Source of the DNA: Flavobacteriales bacterium | GTDB taxonomy: Bacteria; Bacteroidota; Bacteroidia; Flavobacteriales_F; PHOS-HE28 | NCBI GenBank assembly: GCA_023957375.1 | Contig: JAMLHB010000003.1 | Location: 397,342 to 461,341, forward strand | Reading direction: 5' to 3' | DNA length: 64,000 bases | In this document: positions 44,437 through 52,265 of the stretch, in pieces | How positions within the stretch are numbered: the stretch's first letter is position 1 | Layout: every line of letters starts with the position of its first letter | Notes under the pieces: model-generated | Told to the model about the DNA's origin: nothing | Databases searched by the model: none | What the model saw: only the letters and a program-made list of their open reading frames with translations | Position numbers and translations under genes: made by a program

Positions 44437-45765
44437 ATGAACGTATTGTTGATCGGCAGCGGGGGACGCGAACATGCCTTGGCCTGGAAACTGGCCCAGA
44501 GCACCTTGCTGGACGAACTGTACATCGCCCCCGGCAACCCGGGCACCATCCGCCACGGCCGCAATGTGGACGTGGACGTGAAGGACCACCTCGCACTGCG
44601 GCAGTTGATCATCGACAAGCGCATCGGCATGGTGGTGGTGGGGCCTGAAGCCCCCTTGGTGGACGGGCTGCATGACCGCATTGCCGCAGACCCCCAGCTC
44701 AAGGGGGTCACTGTGATCGGTCCCACCGCCGCAGGAGCACGCTTGGAAGGCAGCAAGGAGTTTGCCAAGGAATTCATGCTGCGGCACAACATCCCCACGG
44801 CCCCCTTTCGCGCCTTCGGCAGGGATGAGCTCAAGGAAGCCATCGCCTTCCTCGCGCACGCCGAGGCCCCATACGTGATCAAAGCGGACGGCCTGGCGCA
44901 GGGCAAGGGCGTGGTGATCGCCAAGGACCGGAACGAGGCCGAGGGCACCTTGAAGGACATGTTGGGCGGTAACGCACTGGGCCAAGCATCGGACCGCGTG
45001 TTGATCGAACGCCACCTCACAGGGCCCGAGGTTTCCGCTTTCCTGATCACCGACGGGGAGGCCTTCAAAATGCTTCCGTCCGCCAAGGACTACAAGCGCA
45101 TCGGCGACGGGGACACCGGCCCCAACACCGGTGGGATGGGCGCCATTTCACCGGTGCCTTTTGCCGACAAGGAATTCATGGACAAGGTGCACGACCGCGT
45201 GGCCCTGCCCACCATCCGCGGCCTGCAGAACGAAGGAATCCACTACCAGGGGTTCCTGTACATGGGCCTGATGAACGTGGGGGGTGACCCTTACGTGATC
45301 GAATACAACGTGCGCCTCGGCGACCCCGAGGCACAAGCCATCCTGCCACGCCTGCGCAGCGACCTGATGGACCTCTTCGAGGGCATTGCCACCAATACCC
45401 TGAGCGAGCGCCACGTGGATGTGGACGACCGGTCAAGTGCCACCGTGGTGTTGGCCTCCGATGGCTACCCCGGCAAATACGAGAGCGGAAAACCCATTGT
45501 GGGCCTTGAAATGGTGCAAGGGGCACTGGCCTTCCAATCCGGAACCGCCCTGGAGAACGGGAGGCTGGTCACCAAGGGAGGGCGCGTGCTGGCCGTTACC
45601 GCCTTCGGCAAGGACCTGGAGCACGCCATCCTGCACGCATACGCCAATGCCGCCTTGATCGACTACGAAGGGAAAACACACCGGACGGACATCGGGCACG
45701 ACCTGTTGCGCAACCCCGCTGGCAAGGTGGCTGTTGCGGCCGCTCCAAAGACCGGGGTCAAATGA
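44437..45765 (+). CDS. purD: Phosphoribosylamine-glycine ligase
   Basis: The 442 residues cover the whole GARS fold: N-domain (LLIGSGGREHALAWKLAQS), ATP-grasp with GPTAAGARLEGSKEFAKEFM and IKADGLAQGKGVVIA, and the metal/ATP segment FLYMGLMNVGGDPYVIEYN with RLGDPEAQ. It catalyses the second step of purine synthesis, joining glycine to phosphoribosylamine. It sits near purQ, consistent with a purine locus. Confidence 0.97.
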   Translation: MNVLLIGSGGREHALAWKLAQSTLLDELYIAPGNPGTIRHGRNVDVDVKDHLALRQLIIDKRIGMVVVGPEAPLVDGLHDRIAADPQLKGVTVIGPTAAGARLEGSKEFAKEFMLRHNIPTAPFRAFGRDELKEAIAFLAHAEAPYVIKADGLAQGKGVVIAKDRNEAEGTLKDMLGGNALGQASDRVLIERHLTGPEVSAFLITDGEAFKMLPSAKDYKRIGDGDTGPNTGGMGAISPVPFADKEFMDKVHDRVALPTIRGLQNEGIHYQGFLYMGLMNVGGDPYVIEYNVRLGDPEAQAILPRLRSDLMDLFEGIATNTLSERHVDVDDRSSATVVLASDGYPGKYESGKPIVGLEMVQGALAFQSGTALENGRLVTKGGRVLAVTAFGKDLEHAILHAYANAALIDYEGKTHRTDIGHDLLRNPAGKVAVAAAPKTGVK

Positions 45766-45937
45766 AGTCGCCGTTCTCCTTGGCCTTGCGCTGCATCGCC
45801 TGCTCAGTGACCAGCCAATAGACCGCCGCCACGGACAACACCGCGATGAAGATTACGGGAATGACCCATCCGGCCGCCACAATGATGCTGAGGATCCGCT
45901 CGGTGAAATGGCCTATCGCAAAGAAGAAGTCGGTCAT
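45758..45937 (-). CDS. Small single-pass membrane protein (DUF6341-like)
   Basis: This 59-residue protein (start ATG at 45937) has one hydrophobic helix (ILSIIVAAGWVIPVIFIAVLSVAAVYWL) and a charged tail (QAMQRKAKENGDFI). It overlaps the 3' end of purD by 8 bp in the opposite direction. A small protein of this kind between purD and a DUF6427 protein is a recurrent arrangement in flavobacteria (from memory; the DUF number is uncertain). Function unknown. Confidence 0.7.
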   Translation of the reverse strand: MTDFFFAIGHFTERILSIIVAAGWVIPVIFIAVLSVAAVYWLVTEQAMQRKAKENGDFI

Positions 45938-45961
45938 GGATCTTAATTCGTTGGGGAGCGG

Positions 45962-45969
45962 CAAATATA
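45962..45969 (-). promoter_or_regulatory. -7 box of the small membrane protein
   Basis: TATATTTG on the minus strand is a perfect TAnnTTTG match, 24 nt before the ATG. Confidence 0.5.
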
Positions 45970-46004
45970 GCAGCCCGGGTTAACCCGACCGCCCTTCGCC
46001 CGCC

Positions 46005-47009
46005 ATGCTCACCGCTTTCTTCCGACAGGACCGCCCCACCGCCTTCCTGCCCCTGCTGCCGCTGTTGGTGCTGCTGTGGCCCGGCGCAGGTACCGAAGCG
46101 GCCCTGCCATGGGCCCTGGGGCCCGCCCTGGCGGACCAAATGGTGCACGGCATGCCCTTCTTCGCCCCGCTGCGCTGGTTGATGGCCCATCATCCATGGA
46201 CGGCACCGGTGCTGTCCCTGGTGTTTGTGCTGGGCCTTGCCCATGGCCTGAACCGCATGGCCAACGACGCCGAACTGTACGGGCGGCGCAACCACCTGCC
46301 CGTGCTGCTTCTGCCCCTGCTGTTGGCCATGCAGCCCTTCGGCCTGCTGCCCGGCCCCGACCTGGCAGGCATGTGGGCAGTAGTGTGGGCGTTGGGCCGC
46401 ACCTGGCGCGCCACGGGCAAGCCGGACATTGGCGCGGCCCTGTTCGATGCAGGCCTGCTTCTGGGGCTGGCCAGCTTGTTCTACTTGCCCTACGGGTTTC
46501 TGGCCGTGGTGATCTGGGCCACCTTGGCGGTCACACGCCCCTTCAAGCTCCGCGAATACCTGCTCCCCATGCTGGGCATGGCTGCCATGTTCACGCTGGG
46601 CTGGGGGCTGGTGCACTTCCTGCTGCCCGGCGCATGGCACGCTGCCGCTTCGCTGCATTTCCCGCCGGACATGGCCGTGGCCGGGACCCATTGGATGCAC
46701 CGCGTGCTGCTGGCCGCGCTGTTGGTGATCATGGCCATGGCTACCACGGTCTCGTTCGCGTCCGTATATGCCCACAGCCTGATGTGGGAGAAGAACATCC
46801 GGGCCTCCTTCCTGGCATTCGCTTTTGCCATGGCGCTGCTGGCCCTGTTTGCCTGGTGGCTGGACGGCCGCATCCCCCCCGTGCTGATCGCCGTTCCCGG
46901 TGCCCTGCTGATGGCCTATCCGCTGATGCAGGCCAAACGCACGGCTTGGGCCGATGCCGCCCTTTGGGCATTGCTGTTGCTGGCCGGATGGGCCCGATGG
47001 GCGGCCTAA
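46005..47009 (+). CDS. Polytopic membrane protein (DUF6427-like)
   Basis: This 334-residue protein has about eight or nine hydrophobic helices and no catalytic motif that I can recognise. The start MLTAFFRQDRPTAF and the placement beside purD suggest the Bacteroidota DUF6427 family (family name from memory). It starts divergently from the small membrane protein and ends 50 nt before purQ. Its link to purine synthesis is positional only. Confidence 0.7.
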   Translation: MLTAFFRQDRPTAFLPLLPLLVLLWPGAGTEAALPWALGPALADQMVHGMPFFAPLRWLMAHHPWTAPVLSLVFVLGLAHGLNRMANDAELYGRRNHLPVLLLPLLLAMQPFGLLPGPDLAGMWAVVWALGRTWRATGKPDIGAALFDAGLLLGLASLFYLPYGFLAVVIWATLAVTRPFKLREYLLPMLGMAAMFTLGWGLVHFLLPGAWHAAASLHFPPDMAVAGTHWMHRVLLAALLVIMAMATTVSFASVYAHSLMWEKNIRASFLAFAFAMALLALFAWWLDGRIPPVLIAVPGALLMAYPLMQAKRTAWADAALWALLLLAGWARWAA

Positions 47010-47011
47010 GC

Positions 47012-47019
47012 TACCTTTG
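47012..47019 (+). promoter_or_regulatory. -7 box of purQ
   Basis: TACCTTTG is a perfect TAnnTTTG match, 40 nt before the purQ ATG, so purQ need not depend on upstream transcription. Confidence 0.5.
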
Positions 47020-47059
47020 CCCAACCACGGCACAACGGCCGCAACAAGCTGCAAGAACC

Positions 47060-47749
47060 ATGAAATTCGGTGTTGTCACCTTCCCGGGATCGAATTGCGA
47101 CGAGGACATGGCCCACGCCCTGGAGTCGCTCACCCAACAACCTGTGGAGCGGCTCTGGCACAAGGAGCACGACCTGCGCGGCTGCGACATGGTACTGCTG
47201 CCGGGAGGCTTTTCCTTCGGCGACTACCTGCGCAGCGGGGCCATCGCGCGCTTCTCGCCCATCATGCAGGAAGTGGCGCAACATGCCCGCAAGGGCGGAT
47301 TGGTCTTCGGCGTGTGCAACGGGTTCCAGGTGCTGTGCGAGGCGGGCCTGCTGCCCGGCGCCCTGCTCCACAATGAGAACCGCAAGTTCGTGTGCCGCAA
47401 CACCTGGGTGCGCCCTGCCTCGCGCAACACCCTGCTTACCGCAGGGTTGAAGGACAAGGCCTTGTGCATTCCCATTGCGCACGGGGAAGGACGCTACTAT
47501 GCCGACGGCGACACCCTGAAGATGCTCAACGAGGAGGACCGCGTGCTGTTCCACTATTGCGACAAGGACGGCAAGCTCAAGGAAGAGGCCAACCCCAACG
47601 GCAGCGCGGAGAACATTGCCGGGGTGTGCAACGAAGGACGCAACGTCTTCGGCATGATGCCCCATCCGGAGCGGGCCATGGACCCCCTGTTGGGCAATAC
47701 GGACGGGCGGGTGCTATTCGAATCCCTGCTGCAGGCGGCCCTTGCGTGA
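47060..47749 (+). CDS. purQ: Phosphoribosylformylglycinamidine synthase, glutaminase subunit
   Basis: The 229 residues are full length for PurQ. The nucleophile Cys lies in GVCNGFQVLCEAGLLPG, with PGGFSFGDYLRSG before it and the His/Glu of the triad in MMPHPERAMDP near the end. It supplies ammonia from glutamine to PurL with help from PurS; neither is in the window. The last 36 bp overlap the convergent gene at 47714. Confidence 0.96.
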   Translation: MKFGVVTFPGSNCDEDMAHALESLTQQPVERLWHKEHDLRGCDMVLLPGGFSFGDYLRSGAIARFSPIMQEVAQHARKGGLVFGVCNGFQVLCEAGLLPGALLHNENRKFVCRNTWVRPASRNTLLTAGLKDKALCIPIAHGEGRYYADGDTLKMLNEEDRVLFHYCDKDGKLKEEANPNGSAENIAGVCNEGRNVFGMMPHPERAMDPLLGNTDGRVLFESLLQAALA

Positions 47750-49747
47750 GAGGCCCTGCGGCCGGAACACCGCAACGAGCCGCAGATCGCCGGTGGGGTC
47801 CACCAGTACGCGGCGCCCCTGTTCCCCGGCCACGCCCCGCCATCCATCGAACTCCATGCCGTTGGCCGCCCGTGCCTCCAAGTGCAAAGGGACACCCGCC
47901 CAGGATAGGATTTCCGTGTTTGCATCCCCCAGTGGCAAGTCCTCCACCGCAACTGTCCCGGAGCCGGCCGGTTCCACGCGCACCGACACCGTGATCCGCT
48001 TTCTTCCGGTTCGTGCCGAAAGTTGGGCGAACAGCTCATCATTGCGCTGGGCGATGTGCCGCAACAGCGCGCCGTAGCATTCCTCGGGCGACGGGGATGC
48101 CATTTGGCCCTTCCAGCGTACGTGGTCCAACTGCATGGCTGTGCGGTGCCGTGCGTAAAGCGAGTCGGCCAAAGCCGTCGCTTGGCGCCGACTGAGCGTG
48201 GTGGCGCACAGGGCCGCGAAACGGGCCAGGAACGCTTGCTGCCAGTCCTGGTCGGCCAGCAGCTGCGGCAGGAAGGGCGTCTCCGGAACCGTTGAACTGC
48301 ACATGCGCTGCACGGTGCGGTCGCCGGGCGGCGCCCATTGGTCCATGTCGTACATCACCCAGCGCCATTTTCCGCCAGCTTGGGCGGGCCTCCAAGCGCG
48401 CACGTTCAGATCGTGGTCTGCCCGGCCGGTCCACAGGTCGAAGCAGGACAGGTCCACTAGGCTGCCCGTGTCCAACAATTGCACGCCCACGTCAGCCGGC
48501 AGGGTTCCTTGCGGGGAGCCGAGTAACTGCTGAAGGGGCATCGGTGCACGACCTGTGGACTTGGCCACTTCCACTTCACGGCCGCCGTTAAGGCGCTCCA
48601 TCCATTCGCGCCCCTTGGCGGGCATGGCCCGGTACAGCCCGTGGTACCAGCCGTTGAGGTAGAGCGGCACCGCACTGGCGGGTTGCACGTCCACGCGCCC
48701 GCCGCTCCGGCGTGCCACCTCGGCCATGAAGGTGTTGCGCAGGAACGCATGGGGGGTGGCATCGGCACGCAACAAGACCGTTTGCCAGGCCGTGCCGTCG
48801 GGCAACTGCACGGGCCCGGTTCCGCCGAAGCGGTCGCGCACCAGCAACTTGAAGTTGCGCTTGGGCAGGCCCCTGGACCCGCTGCCCGCAATGGCGACGC
48901 CTACGGGCCACACCCGGCCGCCCTGCTGAACCCATGCTTGGCGTTGCCACGCCCGGCCCTCGCGCGCATGATTACCGTATGCCTCATCGGCGATGCCGGT
49001 CGGCCCCAATAGGTCGTCGGCAGCCACGGTCAAGGCCCAGGCACTGTCCGCCAAACCCGTGGTGAACACCGTCTGCGGGCCGGGCACGGCATCCTGGCCG
49101 AACGATTGCGCGTAGACCACCGTGCCTGCGGGCAGCCGAAGCGGGGTCGTGCTGGTCATGGACCGTTCGTCCGGCGGTGTGCCGTCCGTGGTATAGTGCA
49201 CTTCAGCGCCGGGGGCGGCCACCAGTTCCAATCCATCGCCCCCCTGCCGGATGGTGGGCGACTGAAGCAACCGGGACAACGCATCGTGGTTGGGCGCACC
49301 GGGCGTGGGTTCGGCAAAAAAGCCCCAATCCCGCCCACCGTCCAGCCTGCGGCCCATGGATGCACCTTGCGGCATTTCCCGCCAGGTGAACAGGTCCAAC
49401 AGGGTGGAGCCATCGGGTGCAACAAGCAGCAACGATCCTCCGGTGCGGGGCAACTTCAGGGCGATGCGCCCGGTGCTGTCCGCCGGGCTGCCACACCAGA
49501 GCACCTTGGTTCCGCCCGGCGCGATCCACAGACCCTGCGCCAGCCGTTCGGTGCGGCCCTCCATCGTCAGGATGTATCCGCCCAAGTCCACCGCTTGGCT
49601 GCCCGCATTGTACAGTTCCACCCAGTCGCCGGCTGGCCCTTGCCCATCACTCCGAGGTGTGCGCGTGCACTTCAGCTCGTTGATGCGCACTTGCGCCGCC
49701 AGCATTCCCGCGTGCAGCAGCACCGCTACCATCATCCACGCCCGCAT
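47714..49747 (-). CDS. CotH-kinase-like secreted protein with lamin-tail domain
   Basis: This 677-residue protein (ATG at 49747) has a signal peptide (MMVAVLLHAGMLAAQ), an LTD/lamin-tail domain (~30-140; VRINELKCTRTPRSDGQG, GDWVELYNAG), a chitobiase-type segment (EVHYTTDGTPPDE), then a CotH-like kinase fold (LPKRNFKLLVRDRFGG, LYLNGWYHGLYRAMPAKGRE, WRWVMYDMDQWAPPGD). A C-terminal InlB-type repeat is visible (LHLEARAANGMEFDGWRG). CotH proteins phosphorylate secreted substrates or build spore coats; the substrate here is unknown. There is no T9SS tail. A -7-like box is 4 nt from the ATG. Confidence 0.85.
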   Translation of the reverse strand: MRAWMMVAVLLHAGMLAAQVRINELKCTRTPRSDGQGPAGDWVELYNAGSQAVDLGGYILTMEGRTERLAQGLWIAPGGTKVLWCGSPADSTGRIALKLPRTGGSLLLVAPDGSTLLDLFTWREMPQGASMGRRLDGGRDWGFFAEPTPGAPNHDALSRLLQSPTIRQGGDGLELVAAPGAEVHYTTDGTPPDERSMTSTTPLRLPAGTVVYAQSFGQDAVPGPQTVFTTGLADSAWALTVAADDLLGPTGIADEAYGNHAREGRAWQRQAWVQQGGRVWPVGVAIAGSGSRGLPKRNFKLLVRDRFGGTGPVQLPDGTAWQTVLLRADATPHAFLRNTFMAEVARRSGGRVDVQPASAVPLYLNGWYHGLYRAMPAKGREWMERLNGGREVEVAKSTGRAPMPLQQLLGSPQGTLPADVGVQLLDTGSLVDLSCFDLWTGRADHDLNVRAWRPAQAGGKWRWVMYDMDQWAPPGDRTVQRMCSSTVPETPFLPQLLADQDWQQAFLARFAALCATTLSRRQATALADSLYARHRTAMQLDHVRWKGQMASPSPEECYGALLRHIAQRNDELFAQLSARTGRKRITVSVRVEPAGSGTVAVEDLPLGDANTEILSWAGVPLHLEARAANGMEFDGWRGVAGEQGRRVLVDPTGDLRLVAVFRPQGLSRKGRLQQGFE

Positions 49748-49751
49748 GCAG

Positions 49752-49759
49752 CCAAAATA
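49752..49759 (-). promoter_or_regulatory. -7 box of the CotH-like gene, leaderless spacing
   Basis: TATTTTGG (one mismatch) on the minus strand, then 4 nt, then ATG. Confidence 0.4.
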
Positions 49760-49781
49760 GGCGGGGATCGGCAAAGGCTGC

Positions 49782-49789
49782 TATTTTTG
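49782..49789 (+). promoter_or_regulatory. -7 box of the 49807 T9SS gene
   Basis: TATTTTTG is a perfect TAnnTTTG match, 17 nt before the ATG. Confidence 0.5.
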
Positions 49790-49806
49790 AACTCCAACAA
49801 GCCCCC

Positions 49807-51180
49807 ATGACGCGATCGATCCTCCTACCCTTCCTGCTTGCGGCCACTGCGGTATCCGCACAACAGATCAACAATGTAACGGTGACCCCGACCCCGGTGC
49901 GCGCCTGTGTTCCTACCACCTTCCATGTAACCGGCACGGGGCCAGGGAACTATAGCATGACGTACTTGACCTCCGACTTCAGCGGCTCCACGATCTCCTT
50001 GATCATGGACATGAGCTCGGGCGGGTCGGGTTCCACTCCGTTCAACATCCCGGTAGGGCCGCTCGGGCCTTTCCTGGAAGGGCCCTATAACCTAGTGGTA
50101 AGCCTGCGGTACAACCAGAACATCCTGAACACGTGGACCGGCAGCCTCACGGTGCTGCCCGCCATCCTGCCCAATGTTGGGGAAGAGAATTCCATCGACG
50201 TATGCCCGAACGACGCTCCCTTCACCCTCATCAGCCAACTTGGCGGCACACCGGACCCGGGTGGTGATTGGATCAACCCGCAATTGCAGGTAGTGACCAA
50301 CGGCATGTTCGTGCCGGGGGTGAGCCCGGCGGGCTGGTACATGTACTATTTCGACCTGCCTGCGGCTTGTGACGACATTGAACCGTACCAGATGCTGCAG
50401 ATCACTTACCTGCCCAACTCCACTGCCGGCAGCAGCGCCACGGTCACCTTGTGCACGGCGCCCGGGGCTCCGGAGGTGCCATTGATCGATCAACTCGGAG
50501 GTGATCCCGACCCGGGAGGCACTTGGACAGGACCGGGAACGTCCGGCGTGTTCACCCCGGGAACCAGTCAGCCCGGCACCTACGTGTACCATGTGGACGG
50601 CATCGGGACCTGCCCCGATCCTTCAGCAACCCTCACCGTACTTCCCGGACCACCGTCCATTGCAGGCACCGGGGGAACCGCATTTTTCTGCGAAGATGAA
50701 ACCAGCGCCGACCTCAGCAGCTACATCTGGGGCGGCGCCCAGAGCGGCATCTGGTACTCCCCAACAGGCTTGGGCATCACGTACTACGGATCTCCCATTG
50801 ATGTTTCCAGCTATGGCGCCGGCACCTACAAGTACGTGGTGACCGCTGTACCCTGCCCGTCGGATACCGCCTACCTGGACGTCACCCTGTTGGCCGCGCC
50901 GTGCACGGTTGGCATGGAGGAGGATGAACAGGCCAATGGTCAGCTACAGGTACTCCCCAACCCGGCCACAAACCAGGTTCACGTGGAAGCGATCGCCGGA
51001 ACGGCAGCCCGGATATTGGAAATGGTGGATGCCAGCGGGCGGGTGGTGCTGCGCGAAACCTTGCAAGCGGGGTTCGCGGGGCCTCATGTGCTGGACATCA
51101 GTGCCTTGGCGCGCGGATTGTACACCCTCCGGTTGTTGGGCGGTGAAGCCTTGCCCACGCAGCGCATAGTGGTGGAATAG
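49807..51180 (+). CDS. T9SS-exported adhesin-like protein
   Basis: This 457-residue protein has a signal peptide (ILLPFLLAATAVSAQQ). Repeated LGGTPDPGG and LGGDPDPGGTW modules, common in flavobacterial surface proteins, are followed by a clear type A sorting domain (LQVLPNPATNQVHVEAIAG...GLYTLRLLGGEALPTQRIVV). It is probably surface-exposed or released. It is divergent from the CotH-like gene and convergent with a 49-residue protein that ends 5 nt away. Confidence 0.88.
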   Translation: MTRSILLPFLLAATAVSAQQINNVTVTPTPVRACVPTTFHVTGTGPGNYSMTYLTSDFSGSTISLIMDMSSGGSGSTPFNIPVGPLGPFLEGPYNLVVSLRYNQNILNTWTGSLTVLPAILPNVGEENSIDVCPNDAPFTLISQLGGTPDPGGDWINPQLQVVTNGMFVPGVSPAGWYMYYFDLPAACDDIEPYQMLQITYLPNSTAGSSATVTLCTAPGAPEVPLIDQLGGDPDPGGTWTGPGTSGVFTPGTSQPGTYVYHVDGIGTCPDPSATLTVLPGPPSIAGTGGTAFFCEDETSADLSSYIWGGAQSGIWYSPTGLGITYYGSPIDVSSYGAGTYKYVVTAVPCPSDTAYLDVTLLAAPCTVGMEEDEQANGQLQVLPNPATNQVHVEAIAGTAARILEMVDASGRVVLRETLQAGFAGPHVLDISALARGLYTLRLLGGEALPTQRIVVE

Positions 51181-51185
51181 GGCGG

Positions 51186-51335
51186 CTACAGCGCATTGCG
51201 CGTCACCCAGTAGCGGTAGGCGGCAAGCAGCTTGCGCGGCATGCTGAGCCGCGTAAGGTCGCGGTGCCATTGCTTGGGCAGTACCGCTCTGTTGAAGGCG
51301 GCAAGGAGCCGGAAGATTCTTGTGCGCAGGTTCAT
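51186..51335 (-). CDS. Conserved-looking 49-residue protein
   Basis: The frame from ATG at 51335 to TAG at 51186 encodes a basic, helical peptide beginning MNLRTRIFRLLAAFNRAVLP and ending KLLAAYRYWVTRNAL. I recall similar small proteins ending in YRYWVTKNAL in flavobacteria, which supports it as a real gene. It lies 5 nt downstream of the CDF exporter gene and is probably co-transcribed with it. There is no signal peptide. Function unknown. Confidence 0.7.
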   Translation of the reverse strand: MNLRTRIFRLLAAFNRAVLPKQWHRDLTRLSMPRKLLAAYRYWVTRNAL

Positions 51336-51340
51336 CCGGT

Positions 51341-52246
51341 TCAGTGGTCGTGCAAGGCGCAGGGATCCTTGGGTTGTTCCAGTTCGATGGTGGCGTGGTG
51401 CACTCCCATGCCCTGCAGCATTTCGCGCGCGGTGGCGGTCAACCCCGACCGTTCATCGGCATCGGTGGTATCCACCTCCAAGTGCACGGTAAGCACCACG
51501 TACTCCCCGTCCAAGGTCCACGCATGCTGGTCGTGCGAGCCCACCACATGGGGCAGCCCCTGAAGGGCGGTGGTGATCGCTTCCTCGTCAAAGCCCTCCG
51601 GCAGGCGCTGCATGAGGATGCCCGTGCCCTTGCGCAGTGTTTTCACCGCGTTGAACAGCACGAACACATTGATGGCGACGGAGAGCAACGGGTCCACGAT
51701 GCCAAGGCCCGTGAAGTGGATGATCACCGCGCCCACCAGCACGGCCGCCCAGCCCAGCACGTCTTCCATCAAGTGCAGGAAGGCGCCCTGTTCGTTGAGC
51801 GAATGCCCGCCATGGAGCCGCCAGGCGGCTATGCCGTTCATGGTCAGGCCGAAGACGGCGAGCAGCATCATGCCCTTGGCATGGGGCTCATGGGGGCCAC
51901 CGATCTTCGACAGGGTGAACACCATCAGCACCAGTGAGCCAATGGCCAGCACCAGCGCGGTGAGCCACCCGCCCAGCATGCTGTACCTCCCGTAGCCGTA
52001 ACTGTACTTTCCATCACGGCCCCGCACGGCCAAATTGCTCAGGTACCACGCGGCCCCCAACACCAGCGAGTCGCCCAGGTCATGCAGGGCATCGCTGAGC
52101 ACGGCCATGCTCTGTGTCCAGAAACCACCGGCCACTTCAATGAGCGTAAAGACCAGGTTGAAGAAGAAGGCCAGTCGCAGGTTGCTTGCACCGCCCGCGT
52201 GGTCCGTACCGCCGTGGGCATGCGCGTGCCGGTGCTCGTGGGCCAT
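51341..52246 (-). CDS. CDF-family divalent cation exporter (CzcD/ZitB-like)
   Basis: This 301-residue protein has a His-rich N-terminus (HEHRHAHAHGGTDHAGG), six membrane helices with the metal-site motif LSDALHDLGDS and its partner HLMEDVLGW, and a C-terminal cytoplasmic domain with HDQHAWTLDGEYVVLTVHLE. It exports Zn2+ or similar ions by proton antiport. The -7 box is 4 nt before the ATG, suggesting a leaderless mRNA. Confidence 0.92.
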   Translation of the reverse strand: MAHEHRHAHAHGGTDHAGGASNLRLAFFFNLVFTLIEVAGGFWTQSMAVLSDALHDLGDSLVLGAAWYLSNLAVRGRDGKYSYGYGRYSMLGGWLTALVLAIGSLVLMVFTLSKIGGPHEPHAKGMMLLAVFGLTMNGIAAWRLHGGHSLNEQGAFLHLMEDVLGWAAVLVGAVIIHFTGLGIVDPLLSVAINVFVLFNAVKTLRKGTGILMQRLPEGFDEEAITTALQGLPHVVGSHDQHAWTLDGEYVVLTVHLEVDTTDADERSGLTATAREMLQGMGVHHATIELEQPKDPCALHDH

Positions 52247-52250
52247 GGCA

Positions 52251-52258
52251 CGAAGGTA
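52251..52258 (-). promoter_or_regulatory. -7 box of the CDF exporter, leaderless spacing
   Basis: TACCTTCG on the minus strand, then TGCC, then ATG, in the 19 nt between the dnaG stop and the CDF start. Confidence 0.5.
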
Positions 52259-52265
52259 GGCGGGG

